A stretch of DNA of 64,000 nt from Verrucomicrobiota bacterium (GTDB lineage Bacteria > Verrucomicrobiota > Verrucomicrobiia > CAIQCK01), in contig JAPLTX010000051.1 in assembly GCA_026397915.1 (NCBI GenBank), positions 1 through 64,000 on the forward strand. Reading direction: 5' to 3'. The translations under genes and the position numbers were made by a program. Shown piece by piece: positions 34,244 to 43,883 of this stretch; within the stretch, counting starts at the first letter, position 1, and each line of letters starts with the position of its first letter. The notes beneath the pieces are model-generated. The model did no database searches. It saw only the letters and a program-made list of their open reading frames with translations, and was not told the DNA's origin.

Positions 34244-37200
34244 ATGAACATGCGCGGAACCCGAAGGCATCTCATGACGCGATTGGTTGCGCTCGGTGCC
34301 ATATTGCTGCCAATAGCAGTTGCTGCGGCGGACCTGGGGCAGGACTGGAGCAACCCGCCTCGCGACGCGCGGCTCCGCGCCTACTGGTGGTGGCTCAATG
34401 GTTGCGTGGACAAGGCCGCCATCACACGCGACCTCGAAGAGATGAAGGCCAAGGGCTTCGGCGGCGCGCTCATCTGCGACGCCGACGGCTCCAGCCAGGA
34501 CGGCAACGACCGCGCGCCGCACGGGCCAACGTTCTTCTCGCCGGAGTGGCGGGAACTCTACAAGCACACGCTCCGCGAAGCCGACCGGCTCGGCTTGGAG
34601 ATGAGCCTCAACATCCAGAGCGGCTGGAACCTCGGCGGGCCGATGGTCACAGCCGACGACGCGGCGAAGAAGCTCGTGTGGTCCGAGGCGCGCGTGACGG
34701 GACCGGCAAAGATAGCGCAGAAACTGCCAGAGCCGGCCAGCCGCGACGGTTACTATCGTGATGCGTTCGTGGTTGCGTATCGTCTGAAGCCCGCCGATGC
34801 GAGGAAGATCGTGTTTGCCGGCCTCAAGTCGTGTTCTGAACTGCCGGGTCATGCGCTGAAACTGTTGAGCGATGGCGATCCGAAGACGTTCTGGGTTTCC
34901 ACCACCGGCAAACTTCGCGTCGGTCCGTCGCGCGAGCGGCCGGCTTGGGTGCAATTCGAGTTCCTTGCACCGACAAGCGTGGAGCGGCTGACGCTCCAGC
35001 CGCGTCCCGGCTACGGGCCGAAGGAGTGCGAGCTGCAAGTCTCCGACGACGGCAAGGCGTTCCGCGCCGTGAAGGCGTTCACGGCGGAGGAGAAAAAGGA
35101 GACTGTCGTGACGTTCGACGCCGTGACGGGTCGCAGCTTCCGGCTTGTGATCTTCAGCAGCTACGATCCACTCTCGCCGCGGGCACCGCGCAACACTCAG
35201 ATCGCCGAGTTGCGGCTCTCCGGCAGGGACGGCACCTGGCCCGACGGCGACAAGCGGCGGCCGATCCAGAACTGGGAACAGAAGGCCGGCCACAAACCGC
35301 TTCACTTCTCCGCACCGGACACGACACCGCTACTGGAGGACGTGCCTGCCGAGCCGGGCGAAGAAGACACGCGCGCCGCCGACGTGCTCAACCTCACAGA
35401 CAAACTCGACAAGGACGGAACGCTGCGTTGGGATGCGCCGGCCGGCGCGTGGCGCGTGTTTCGTTTCGGCTGCACCATCGGCAACCATTCTTACGTTTCG
35501 ACTTGCAGTGAGGGCTGGAACGGTTTCTCGCTCGACGTGCTTGATGCCGGCGCGTTCCGCCGCTATTGGGATGCGGTCGTCGAACCGCTCATCGCCGATG
35601 CCGGCCCGCTCGCCGGGAAGGCGCTGAAGTATCTGCACACCGACAGTTGGGAGGTCGAGCCGCTGAACTGGACACTGACGATGCGTGAGGAGTTCCAGAA
35701 ACGTCGCGGCTACGATATGACGCCGTGGGCGCCGGTGTTGGCGGGCCGCATCGTCGAGAGCCGCGCCGCGAGCAACCGTTTCCTCCACGACTTCCGCAAG
35801 ACGCTCGGCGACCTTGCGATTGACAACCACTACCGACCGTTCCGCGACGGCGCGCACCGGCACGGCTTGCTCATTCACCCGGAGTCCGGCGGTCCGCACG
35901 CGGTGCCGATTGACGCGCAACGCTGCCTCGGTTTTGACGACGCGCCGATGAGCGAGTTTTGGGCGTGGTCGTGGCGGCACCGCATCGGCGACTCGAACCG
36001 CTTTTTCGTCAAGCAGCCCGCCTCAGCCGCACACACCTACGGCAGGCGGCTCGTGCTCGCGGAAGGTTTCACCACCATCGGGCCGCACTGGCAGGAAACA
36101 CTCTGGGACAACCTCAAGCCGTCGTTCGATCACGCTCTCTGCGAGGGCCTGAACCTGCTCGTCTGGCACGCGTTTGTTTGCTCGTCCGAAGCGCAGGGCG
36201 TGCCGGGCCTCCAGTATTTTGCCGGCACGCACCTGAACCCGAACGTCACGTGGTGGACGAAATCCGGCCCGTTCTTCAGCTACATCAACCGCTGTCAGGC
36301 GATGCTCCAGCGCGGTCTGTCCGTTGCCGACGTTGCCTACTATTACGGCGACCACGTTCCAAACTTCGCCCAGCACAAGCTCACCGACCCGGCGCGCGTG
36401 TTGCCGGGCTACGATTACGACGTGATCACCGAGGAAGCGTTGCTGACGCGCGCGTCAGTGAAGGACGGTCGCATCGTGCTGCCCGACGGCATGAGTTACC
36501 GCGTGCTCGTGCTGCCTGATCACAAGGCGATCTCGCTGCCCGTGCTGCGCAAGGTGAAGGAACTTGCGGCATCTGACGCGATCGTCGTCGGCCCGAAGCC
36601 GGTTGAAGCGACAGGGCTGAAGGACGCGGCGAAGAACGATCACGAGGTAAAAGAGATCACCGCCGCACTCTGGGACAAAGGCCGCGTTGTCGCCGACAAA
36701 ACCGCCCGCGGGACACTGCTAGCGACCGGCGTGAGGCCCGACTTTGATTGCGGCGATGCCGGCCTGAATTACGTTCACCGCCGCGACAGCAACGCTGATA
36801 TCTACTTTGTCGCCAACCGCACCAACGTCGCTGTCAACGCAATCTGCACGTTCCGCATCACCGGCAAAGCGCCGGAGTTGTGGGATGCCGTGAGTGGCGA
36901 GCGGCGATTCGCCGCTGCATACACTGAAGCCGATGGCCGCACGTCGCTGCCGCTGGAGTTCGCGCCCTGCGGTTCGTGGTTCGTTGTCTTCCGAGCGCCG
37001 GCATCCGGGCATCCCGCTACAGCGAAAAACAACGCACCGAAGTTCAAGACGGTGCAAGAACTGGCCGCGCCATGGACCGCTTACTTCCCTTCCGGCTGGA
37101 GCGCGTCTGAGCGAGACGATCATGAGATAAATCGCTCTGATACCCGCCCCATCATCTTCGACAAGCTTACGTCCTGGACCGAGCACGGCAATCCCGGTAT

Positions 37201-37576
37201 CAAGTTCTACTCCGGCACCGCGAGCTATACGAAAACCTTCGACGCTCCACGCTCCACTTCCCACGCTCGACGCCTTTTCCTTGACCTCGGCGACCTGCGC
37301 GAACTGGCCGAAGTCCGTCTCAACGGCCGCTCGCTCGGCATCGTCTGGACGCCGCCGTTTCGCGTGGAGATCACCGGCGCGCTGAAGCCGACTGGCAACG
37401 TGCTTCAAGTCGAAGTCGTCAATTTCTGGCCAAACCGCATCATCGGCGACGCCTCGCTGCCGCCGGAGAAGCGGTTCACAAAGACCAACATCCGCAAGCT
37501 GACCAAGGACACGCCGTTGATGCCGTCGGGTTTGTTCGGGCCGGTGACGTTGTGCGCGCCGAACACATCCGATTGA
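34244..37576 (+). CDS. GH106-like alpha-L-rhamnosidase, exported
   Basis: 1110 residues from the ATG at 34244 (AAAGG seven bases upstream; 34223 is an alternative). The signal peptide is LVALGAILLPIAVAAA. The head RLRAYWWWLNGCVDKAAITRDLEEMKAKGFGGALICDADG is the hallmark of the GH106 family, followed by a jelly-roll insertion and the barrel with YLHTDSWEVEPLNWT, whose acidic residues are candidate catalytic groups. A C-terminal galactose-binding-like domain (EVRLNGRSLGIVWTPPFRVEITGALK) closes it. It removes rhamnose from polysaccharides such as rhamnogalacturonan. Near 36997-37022 a stretch reading APASGHPATAKN contains a degenerate copy of the GCCGGCATCC repeat. Confidence 0.88.
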   Translation: MNMRGTRRHLMTRLVALGAILLPIAVAAADLGQDWSNPPRDARLRAYWWWLNGCVDKAAITRDLEEMKAKGFGGALICDADGSSQDGNDRAPHGPTFFSPEWRELYKHTLREADRLGLEMSLNIQSGWNLGGPMVTADDAAKKLVWSEARVTGPAKIAQKLPEPASRDGYYRDAFVVAYRLKPADARKIVFAGLKSCSELPGHALKLLSDGDPKTFWVSTTGKLRVGPSRERPAWVQFEFLAPTSVERLTLQPRPGYGPKECELQVSDDGKAFRAVKAFTAEEKKETVVTFDAVTGRSFRLVIFSSYDPLSPRAPRNTQIAELRLSGRDGTWPDGDKRRPIQNWEQKAGHKPLHFSAPDTTPLLEDVPAEPGEEDTRAADVLNLTDKLDKDGTLRWDAPAGAWRVFRFGCTIGNHSYVSTCSEGWNGFSLDVLDAGAFRRYWDAVVEPLIADAGPLAGKALKYLHTDSWEVEPLNWTLTMREEFQKRRGYDMTPWAPVLAGRIVESRAASNRFLHDFRKTLGDLAIDNHYRPFRDGAHRHGLLIHPESGGPHAVPIDAQRCLGFDDAPMSEFWAWSWRHRIGDSNRFFVKQPASAAHTYGRRLVLAEGFTTIGPHWQETLWDNLKPSFDHALCEGLNLLVWHAFVCSSEAQGVPGLQYFAGTHLNPNVTWWTKSGPFFSYINRCQAMLQRGLSVADVAYYYGDHVPNFAQHKLTDPARVLPGYDYDVITEEALLTRASVKDGRIVLPDGMSYRVLVLPDHKAISLPVLRKVKELAASDAIVVGPKPVEATGLKDAAKNDHEVKEITAALWDKGRVVADKTARGTLLATGVRPDFDCGDAGLNYVHRRDSNADIYFVANRTNVAVNAICTFRITGKAPELWDAVSGERRFAAAYTEADGRTSLPLEFAPCGSWFVVFRAPASGHPATAKNNAPKFKTVQELAAPWTAYFPSGWSASERDDHEINRSDTRPIIFDKLTSWTEHGNPGIKFYSGTASYTKTFDAPRSTSHARRLFLDLGDLRELAEVRLNGRSLGIVWTPPFRVEITGALKPTGNVLQVEVVNFWPNRIIGDASLPPEKRFTKTNIRKLTKDTPLMPSGLFGPVTLCAPNTSD

Positions 37577-37691
37577 CTTTGCCAAGAACTTCCGCCGCTG
37601 GCATACTGTCCGCGCTATTTGGCAAGTTAAGTGCAATTGCATGCCAATGAACAACAATGCTTCCGCCACTTCGATAACGAGGACACTCCCC

Positions 37692-38153
37692 ATGAAACAC
37701 TCCGTCATTTCATTCCTGCCAAGAACTGCGCTGGTTGCGGGTCTTGGATTGCTCCTGATCTTCCCCGCGACTTCTCCCGCCGCCGACGTCAATGCCCTCC
37801 AAGGCGTCTGGCGCGGGGCAAGGTTCAGCTCCGGCAAAGGCGAAGACCCCGGCAAAGGCGTCGCGCTCGAACTGACCTTCAAGGACAACCATATCAGCGG
37901 CAAACGGCTGCCTGAAGAAAAACTCATTGGCGAGGGAGAATTCAAGATCTCCGCCGACGGCAAATGCATGGACGCCACCGGTGCCACCGGCGGCTTCAAG
38001 GGCAAGGCATATCCCGGCATCTTCAAGATCAACGGCAATACACTGCTCTGGTGCGTCACCACGACCGGGAACGCGCAGGATCGCCCCGGGGCGTTTGTCG
38101 CCGAACCGGCCAAGAAAACGTATTTGATCATTGTCAAGCGGCAGAAGTCGTAA
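37692..38153 (+). CDS. TIGR03067-type exported small protein
   Basis: 153 residues from the ATG at 37692 with GAGGA upstream. The signal peptide is FLPRTALVAGLGLLLIFPATSPAAD. The mature part has LQGVWRGARFSSGKGEDP...LELTFKDNHISGK and ends with TYLIIVKRQ. The LQGVW start and the pattern of beta strands match the TIGR03067 family of Planctomycetota/Verrucomicrobiota, whose function is unknown. It is flanked by the rhamnosidase and a CBM-like protein on the same strand. Confidence 0.72.
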   Translation: MKHSVISFLPRTALVAGLGLLLIFPATSPAADVNALQGVWRGARFSSGKGEDPGKGVALELTFKDNHISGKRLPEEKLIGEGEFKISADGKCMDATGATGGFKGKAYPGIFKINGNTLLWCVTTTGNAQDRPGAFVAEPAKKTYLIIVKRQKS

Positions 38154-38230
38154 GAGCGGACTGAACGCACGGCACCGGCTTCCGGGACACTCGCGGCATC
38201 CGCAGAGTCGCCCACTTAAAAGGATAAATC

Positions 38231-40543
38231 GTGATTCATCGTGGCGTTCGACGTGGCTCAATCTTCATTCTGTCATTGGCATTTGTTTTTCAAGGCGCGC
38301 TGGCTCCGAAGTCGGCCCAAGCGGCTGAAAATTTTTTTACCAACCCAAGCTTTGAGAAGCGCGGCGGCGGCGAAGACGGCTGGCACGTGGACAGGGACCG
38401 CGGCACGGTCTGCCAGTTCGCCATGGACAGTGCCGATGCGGCAGCGGGTGACCGCTGTGTGCGCGTGACGATCGGCGAGGTGAAGGGTTGGGGAACGCAG
38501 TTCGGGCAGGCCGTCGCGGGCGGCCAGAAGGGAAAGACCTACACCTTCGCCGTCTTGGTCAAAGCTGTGAGGGAGCCGGCGCCGGTCCGTCTGCAAATCG
38601 AGCGCCGCGCGAAGCCTTACGACCGCGTGATGGCGGGCGAAGAGGTCACGCTGGGCGCGGAAGGTTGGACGGAACTTCACCACACGTTCAAGGCCGAGAG
38701 GGATTATCCCGAAAGATGGTTTGCCTACATCAGTTGCCGGCAGGCCAGTTGCGAATACCGGGCGGACATGTTTCGGCTCTACGAAGGCGACTACGTGCCC
38801 TACAAGCAACTCGCCCGAAAGCAGGAGGAGGCCGAGGCAGTGCGGCTGTTCGATACGACGGCCTCGTTGCCGGCCGCGTTCTCTGGTGTTGTCTGTAAAG
38901 GCGATCTCTGCGCAGCAAACAGCTACCTTGCCTTGGTCCTGCGCGAAGGAGCGAAGGGACCGGAGTGTTACTACCGACTCGGCGAGAAGATGGTCAAGGG
39001 CTTGACGCTTGTCGCGGCAGGCGCGGGCGGCGACAAGGCCCGGGTGGTTGATTCGTTCAAGGTGATCGAGAACACGGCGCGGAAGATCATTCTTGAGGCA
39101 AACGCGACCACCGAGGCCGGCAGGAAGATCGTGGCGCGCTACACCGTCAAGCGCGGCCAGCCGATCATCGAGATACAAACCGGTGACGGCGCGGAGAGAA
39201 TCCTGGTCGAGGCACGGGCCAAATACGTCGTGTTGCCGGATCCGTTCTGCGGTGACCTGCTTATCAGCGCCAACGACACGCAAGCCGCGCGGCTGCGGTT
39301 TCCGAGCGAGCACATGCTGTTGGAGTTGCTCGAAGACCGCAACGCCATCGTCATGAGCGTCTGGCGCTCGGTGAGCCAGCAGGTGAATCTTCACCTCGAC
39401 GGCTCCGGCAACAGCCGCGCCATCACAGTAGCCGAGATCGGGTTTCCAAAAGAGAGCGGCCCCGCCGTCTGGGTCGCCGTGCTGGCGGCGCCGGATATCT
39501 GGCATGAGAAGCGGCAGGGCGACCTCCATCCGGTCAAGGACACGAAGTTGGACTGGAAGGTGCCGTTCCGCGCGGCGTGGCGCGCCGATTACCAACGAAC
39601 GGACAGGTTGACCGACTCATGGAAATGCCCCATCCGCGTAAGCACGAACCGTTATGAAGGCGTCGGCTTCGAGTTGCGGAAAGCGCGGACGATCTGGACC
39701 TCGGCACGCGGCAGCTTTGCGTATCCACCCTGCATCGAGGGCGACACATGCTTCCTGCGCAAGACGAAGTTCGAACCGGTGCCCGACATCCAATACGACG
39801 ACAACCGCTCGGCGGTGATCTATCCGTTCGGCACGCTGGACGGCAGCCCGGCGGGCGCGTTCGGCGCGATGGATGTGTTGGCCGCGGCGCTCGAAGGCAC
39901 GCCGAAGGCGTCGCTGCCGGACGATCTCCATATCAAGCGAGTCGAGCGCGACAAGTGGCCGGCCACGTGCGCCGTCACCGGCGAATACGAGAAGATTTTT
40001 GACGCCGGCGAGGAAAAAGCCAAGAAGCAGTTCTTGCTGGAGCGGCTGGACGCGATGCACAACTTCGTCATCAACATCCGCAGCCGGATGAACGAGTTCC
40101 TTGACTGGGGCAGGAAGACGCACGCCTGGCTGACGAAGACCAAAGCCGACCAACCGCAACTGGCCGCGCTGGCCGATGAGTTCGATAGCTACCTCGCGGA
40201 GTTCGGCAAGATTTACGAGCGGCGCAAGCTCGACGAGCGAACGCCACCCGCCGCGCGTCTGCTGATTGACAAGGTCATCCCTCTGATTGACAGCGACGAA
40301 CACCACGAGAAGAAACTGGAGAAAATCAAGCAGCTTGGTCGCGACACGCGCACCATCGGCGGTAACCAGGATAGCGCCATCGGCGAGTTTCGCATGTTCA
40401 GCAAACGGCTGCGCCAGCGCGCCGGCATTCGGATGACCGAGGCGAAGGATGACGAGGCGTTTGAGTTCGCGAGAGAGATGCGCCAGCGCACGATGGAGGT
40501 GCTCTACTGCGCCTTCGGTCACGAAAGCGCGGCGGCGGACTAA
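38231..40543 (+). CDS. large exported protein with carbohydrate-binding-like N-terminus
   Basis: 770 residues with a signal peptide (IFILSLAFVFQGALAPKSAQAAE). Residues about 35-190 (NFFTNPSFEKRGGGEDGWHVDRD ... YRADMFRLYEG) have the NPSFE opening and strand pattern of CBM4/9/22-type carbohydrate-binding modules. The middle part looks beta-rich; the last 180 residues are helical with heptad-like charge patterns. No catalytic motif I recognise. The neighbourhood suggests a role in polysaccharide binding or degradation. The GTG/ATG choice is not critical; ATG 38231 follows a short GGATAAATC leader. Confidence 0.6.
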   Translation: MIHRGVRRGSIFILSLAFVFQGALAPKSAQAAENFFTNPSFEKRGGGEDGWHVDRDRGTVCQFAMDSADAAAGDRCVRVTIGEVKGWGTQFGQAVAGGQKGKTYTFAVLVKAVREPAPVRLQIERRAKPYDRVMAGEEVTLGAEGWTELHHTFKAERDYPERWFAYISCRQASCEYRADMFRLYEGDYVPYKQLARKQEEAEAVRLFDTTASLPAAFSGVVCKGDLCAANSYLALVLREGAKGPECYYRLGEKMVKGLTLVAAGAGGDKARVVDSFKVIENTARKIILEANATTEAGRKIVARYTVKRGQPIIEIQTGDGAERILVEARAKYVVLPDPFCGDLLISANDTQAARLRFPSEHMLLELLEDRNAIVMSVWRSVSQQVNLHLDGSGNSRAITVAEIGFPKESGPAVWVAVLAAPDIWHEKRQGDLHPVKDTKLDWKVPFRAAWRADYQRTDRLTDSWKCPIRVSTNRYEGVGFELRKARTIWTSARGSFAYPPCIEGDTCFLRKTKFEPVPDIQYDDNRSAVIYPFGTLDGSPAGAFGAMDVLAAALEGTPKASLPDDLHIKRVERDKWPATCAVTGEYEKIFDAGEEKAKKQFLLERLDAMHNFVINIRSRMNEFLDWGRKTHAWLTKTKADQPQLAALADEFDSYLAEFGKIYERRKLDERTPPAARLLIDKVIPLIDSDEHHEKKLEKIKQLGRDTRTIGGNQDSAIGEFRMFSKRLRQRAGIRMTEAKDDEAFEFAREMRQRTMEVLYCAFGHESAAAD

Positions 40544-40547
40544 GAAC

Positions 40548-41405
40548 ATGAAAAGCACATTCCTTGGTTGTCTCCTGATCACCGGCGCGATCAGCTTCAC
40601 GCTTTCTTGCCAGAAGCAAACAGCGGACGCTCCACAGCCTGTCCAGACGCCCAAGATCGTCAAGACGCCGAGCGGCGTGGAAATGGCGCTGATTCCGGCG
40701 GGAACGTTCATGATGGGCAACGCGCAAGGAGCAGACGACGCGAAGTCCGCACACAAGGTTTCGGTCAGCGCGTTCTACATGGACACGCGCGAGGTGGCGC
40801 AGAAGTCCTACGAAGAGTTGATGGGCGTGAACATTTCCAAGTTTGAAGGCGACAACAATCCCGTCGAGCAGGTGCGCTGGACGCAGGCGGTGAAATACTG
40901 CAACGCCCGCTCGCTCGCCGAGAACCTCAAGCCCTGCTACAACGAGACGACGTGGCAGTGCGATTTTTCCGCGAGCGGCTATCGCCTGCCAACCGAAGCG
41001 GAATGGGAATACGCCTGCCGCGCCGGCACACAAACCGCCTACTCGTTCGGCGATGACGCAGCGCAACTCAAGTCCTTCGGCTGGTTCAAAGGCAACTCGG
41101 AGAAGAAGACGCATCCAGTCGGTGGAAAACCGGCGAACCCGTGGGGCCTCCACGACATGCACGGCAACGTCGGCGAGTGGTGCAACGATTTCTACGCGGC
41201 CGATTACTACAAGAGCAGTCCGCCCAAAGACCCGCGCGGCCCCGACCAAGGCCAGAAACGAGTCATCCGCGGTGGGAACTGGAACAGCCCGCCGGAGAAG
41301 TGCACCTCATGGTTCCGCGCCGCCGATGCCCCCGGTCTTCCCGATGTGTGTCTCGGCTACGACGTGTATGGTTTCCGCTGCGTGAAAAGCGCCGCCGGAG
41401 GTTGA
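40548..41405 (+). CDS. FGE-like (SUMF1/EgtB-type) lipoprotein
   Basis: 285 residues from the ATG at 40548, 5 bp after the previous stop. A lipoprotein signal ends in SFTLSCQKQ with the lipobox Cys. The rest is the formylglycine-generating-enzyme-like domain: MALIPAGTFMMGN, GYRLPTEAEWEYACRAGT, GLHDMHGNVGEWCNDFY, RVIRGGNW and YGFRCVK. The paired active-site cysteines of true FGE are not evident, so it is more likely a binding or structural SUMF1-like protein than the sulfatase-activating enzyme. A sulfatase does lie 5 kb downstream. Confidence 0.82.
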   Translation: MKSTFLGCLLITGAISFTLSCQKQTADAPQPVQTPKIVKTPSGVEMALIPAGTFMMGNAQGADDAKSAHKVSVSAFYMDTREVAQKSYEELMGVNISKFEGDNNPVEQVRWTQAVKYCNARSLAENLKPCYNETTWQCDFSASGYRLPTEAEWEYACRAGTQTAYSFGDDAAQLKSFGWFKGNSEKKTHPVGGKPANPWGLHDMHGNVGEWCNDFYAADYYKSSPPKDPRGPDQGQKRVIRGGNWNSPPEKCTSWFRAADAPGLPDVCLGYDVYGFRCVKSAAGG

Positions 41406-41420
41406 AACAGCCGCGGTGGG

Positions 41421-42095
41421 TTATTTCTTCGCGGCGGAGATTTGTTTCTTGTTTTGCTCCCACGCGGGATTCGGCTTCGCTTCCCAGACGCGGAGATTGC
41501 GGTAGCTGGCCGACTCACCGGCGACGGTGAACCCGAAGTTCGCCTTTGGCGTGAGAAGCGCCGCGTTTGCACCGGCAATAGACTTGCCGTTCATCGTTGC
41601 AACCATCTCCTCGCCTTTGAACTCGACAAGCACGGTGTGCCATTCGCCGGCCTTCAGCGGCAACGCAATGTTGCCGAATCGCACCGCCTTGTCGGGGCCG
41701 GCGTGGTCGCGGTCGTCTTTCTGCATGATGAAACCGTCCTTGTTGAACAAGACGCGGGCGAGATGCGCCTTCGCTTCGTTGATGCTGAACGTGGTCTGTT
41801 TGCTGCCGTTGACCTGCACGTCGAACTGGATCACGGCGTCCTTGAACGGAAACTGGCGCCGGATGACCGCGCCATGTTTGTCCGATTTCAACTCGACACC
41901 CTTGAGTCCGCCATCGGCGATCTCCCATTTGCCCTTGGCGGCGTGCCAAGTCTTGGCGTCGAGCGTGGTGAAGTCTTCGCTGCAAAGCAGCCTACCGCGC
42001 TCGGTCATCAGCGTCTTTGGGAGATTCTCCGCGGCTGAAGCAGTCAGGGCGCAGACGACGGCAATCGCGAATGCAAAGCAGGTCTTGAGTTTCAT
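41421..42095 (-). CDS. exported concanavalin-like (DUF1080-type) protein
   Basis: 224 residues from MKLKTCFAFAIAVVCALTASAAE, a signal peptide. The body (DFTTLDAKTWHAAKGKWEIADGGLKGVE ... AGEWHTVLVEFKGEEMVATMNGKSI) is the laminin-G/concanavalin-like sandwich of the 3-keto-disaccharide hydrolase/DUF1080 group, common in this phylum. It probably binds or cleaves sugar. It converges with the FGE-like gene and lies downstream of the M14 peptidase on the same strand. Confidence 0.7.
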   Translation of the reverse strand: MKLKTCFAFAIAVVCALTASAAENLPKTLMTERGRLLCSEDFTTLDAKTWHAAKGKWEIADGGLKGVELKSDKHGAVIRRQFPFKDAVIQFDVQVNGSKQTTFSINEAKAHLARVLFNKDGFIMQKDDRDHAGPDKAVRFGNIALPLKAGEWHTVLVEFKGEEMVATMNGKSIAGANAALLTPKANFGFTVAGESASYRNLRVWEAKPNPAWEQNKKQISAAKK

Positions 42096-42152
42096 GGTGG
42101 CTTCGTTATTACGCCGTCCACCTCGGCCGCACAAGACGGAACTCTTCAAGCC

Positions 42153-43883
42153 TCAGAATCCGAAGAACTCCGCCATCCCTTCGGCGAAGGCTCGGCCCCA
42201 TGCGAAATACTGCTCCTGCGTGCATTCGCCCTCGCCGAAGATTTCGATCGAGTAGGCCAGCCGCGCCCCGGCCTCGAATTTCATCCAACCGGGCGCAAGA
42301 CGGCTCGCGTCAGAAGTGATTCCCGTCACCGTCTGAACGCGCTTCCGCCAGATGGTGGTGGAAACCTTGCCGCTGAGCTTGGGTTTGATGGTTTCCGCCA
42401 GCCGCAACGCGTCGTGCTCGGTCGCCTCATCGGTGATCTCTTTTCCGTAGGTCATGAAGATGGTCGTGCGCTCCGGCGTGCACCAACCGTGGAAATCCAT
42501 GAACAGCTCGATCTTCCGTCCGCGCGCAGTCAGTTCGCGAGCGAACTGCTCGACGGCGGTCGTCTCGGGCATCGTGCCAAGCCCCCACTGACGGTTCAGG
42601 TTGCCAACCGGGCAATACATGTTGCCGGTGGCGATGCCATCGGGATCCATCTGTGGCACAACGCAGAAGACAAACGCGCGACGCAGCTTCACGGCGCGCG
42701 GAGCGTCGGAAAGCAGGAACCGACAGATGCCCTCCTGCGCCATCGCGCCGGTCGTTTCCAGATCGTGCTGGAGCGCCGTGAACATGATGACGCGCTTGTC
42801 AGCTTCCGGCACGGACGCGTCGGTAATTGCATAGGCCCGCAGATCGTGGCCTTGTTTCGTCTTGCCAAGCACGCGCGAAGAGAAGTGCGAGTTGCCTCGG
42901 TGCTGCGCGATGAACCGCGAGATATGGTCCGCCGTGAACGGGTAGAACGACGCCACCCACGCGGGCGAGCGCGTGAACCGCTGCTTGAACGTCAGCACAG
43001 TGCCGTCGTCGTTCCACGACTTGTTCTCGATGCCGGTCCAGTTGTCACCGTCATAGCTCATCACCGGCGAACGCGTGCCGTTGCCACCCGTGTTGTCGCG
43101 CGCAAACGGCGCGGGGTTGACGTGGAACGTGATCTCGCGCCCCGCGCAGTCCTCGACGCGAAAATGGAACCAGAAGAACGGCGAGCGCGGCTTGTCTTGT
43201 GCGGACGCATAGACATAGAACTCGTCCGGCCCGATCTCCTTCACCTTGCCGAGCGTGCCGTTCTCGAAATCCGCCGCCAGCTTCACGCGACCGGCGCCCT
43301 TCTCCGGCGCGAGGTCGAACACGCAGGAACCGGGCGGTTCCAGCCCGCCGTTCTTCAGCAGGTTCTTCGCGCCGGCGGACGTGTCGCCGAAGAACGCGTC
43401 ATCGAACCACGCCGTTCCTTTGCCGTGCAGGTAGAGCAACATTCGCACGCGCACGACCTTCTCCGGAATGGATACCTCGCCCGACACCGTCTTCCACTCC
43501 GGGCTGGCCGCGAGCTTCTCGGAAACGAGAGACTTATGGCTCTTCTCGCCCTCGGTGGTGTAGCAATCAATCAGTAACGCTGCGCGACCCTCGGTCTGTG
43601 GCGCTGTGCGATAACTAATCGAGTAGCAATATGTGCGCCCGGCTTTGACGGCCGTCTTTTTGTAGAACTCCTGGATGAAGCAGCCGCGCGCGCTGTTCTC
43701 GGATGCGGCGCCGACAATCTTACCGCAGCCCTTGCCGGTGTGCGGCGCGCTGATGTCCACACAGACGCGGTGCGTGCCCGGCGTCGGCAGCCCGATCTGC
43801 CACCCGGCCACAGCGGGAATTTCCTGCGCGACTGCCGTTTGCAGGCCGATTAGAACTACCCAGGCTAGAACTTGTAGCTTCAT
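42153..43883 (-). CDS. exported M14 zinc carboxypeptidase of the CCP (cytosolic carboxypeptidase-like) type
   Basis: 576 residues from the ATG at 43883 with a signal peptide (VLAWVVLIGLQTAVA). An N-terminal jelly-roll (about 30-200) resembles carbohydrate-binding modules. It is followed by a CCP-like beta domain (FFWFHFRVEDCAGREITFHVNPAPF ... FTRSPAWVASFYPFT). The peptidase domain has zinc ligands His373 and Glu376 (HDLE), His465 (MDFHGW) and catalytic Glu547 (YSIEIFGEGE). CCP enzymes remove C-terminal Glu-type residues from proteins; the natural substrate here is unknown. Its start overlaps the stop of the DUF4091 gene (ATGA), so the two are co-translated. Confidence 0.83.
   Translation of the reverse strand: MKLQVLAWVVLIGLQTAVAQEIPAVAGWQIGLPTPGTHRVCVDISAPHTGKGCGKIVGAASENSARGCFIQEFYKKTAVKAGRTYCYSISYRTAPQTEGRAALLIDCYTTEGEKSHKSLVSEKLAASPEWKTVSGEVSIPEKVVRVRMLLYLHGKGTAWFDDAFFGDTSAGAKNLLKNGGLEPPGSCVFDLAPEKGAGRVKLAADFENGTLGKVKEIGPDEFYVYASAQDKPRSPFFWFHFRVEDCAGREITFHVNPAPFARDNTGGNGTRSPVMSYDGDNWTGIENKSWNDDGTVLTFKQRFTRSPAWVASFYPFTADHISRFIAQHRGNSHFSSRVLGKTKQGHDLRAYAITDASVPEADKRVIMFTALQHDLETTGAMAQEGICRFLLSDAPRAVKLRRAFVFCVVPQMDPDGIATGNMYCPVGNLNRQWGLGTMPETTAVEQFARELTARGRKIELFMDFHGWCTPERTTIFMTYGKEITDEATEHDALRLAETIKPKLSGKVSTTIWRKRVQTVTGITSDASRLAPGWMKFEAGARLAYSIEIFGEGECTQEQYFAWGRAFAEGMAEFFGF

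Noticed and set aside
40548-41405. True formylglycine-generating enzyme for the nearby sulfatase
   Set aside because: Lacks an obvious pair of active-site cysteines and has a lipoprotein signal; kept as FGE-like.
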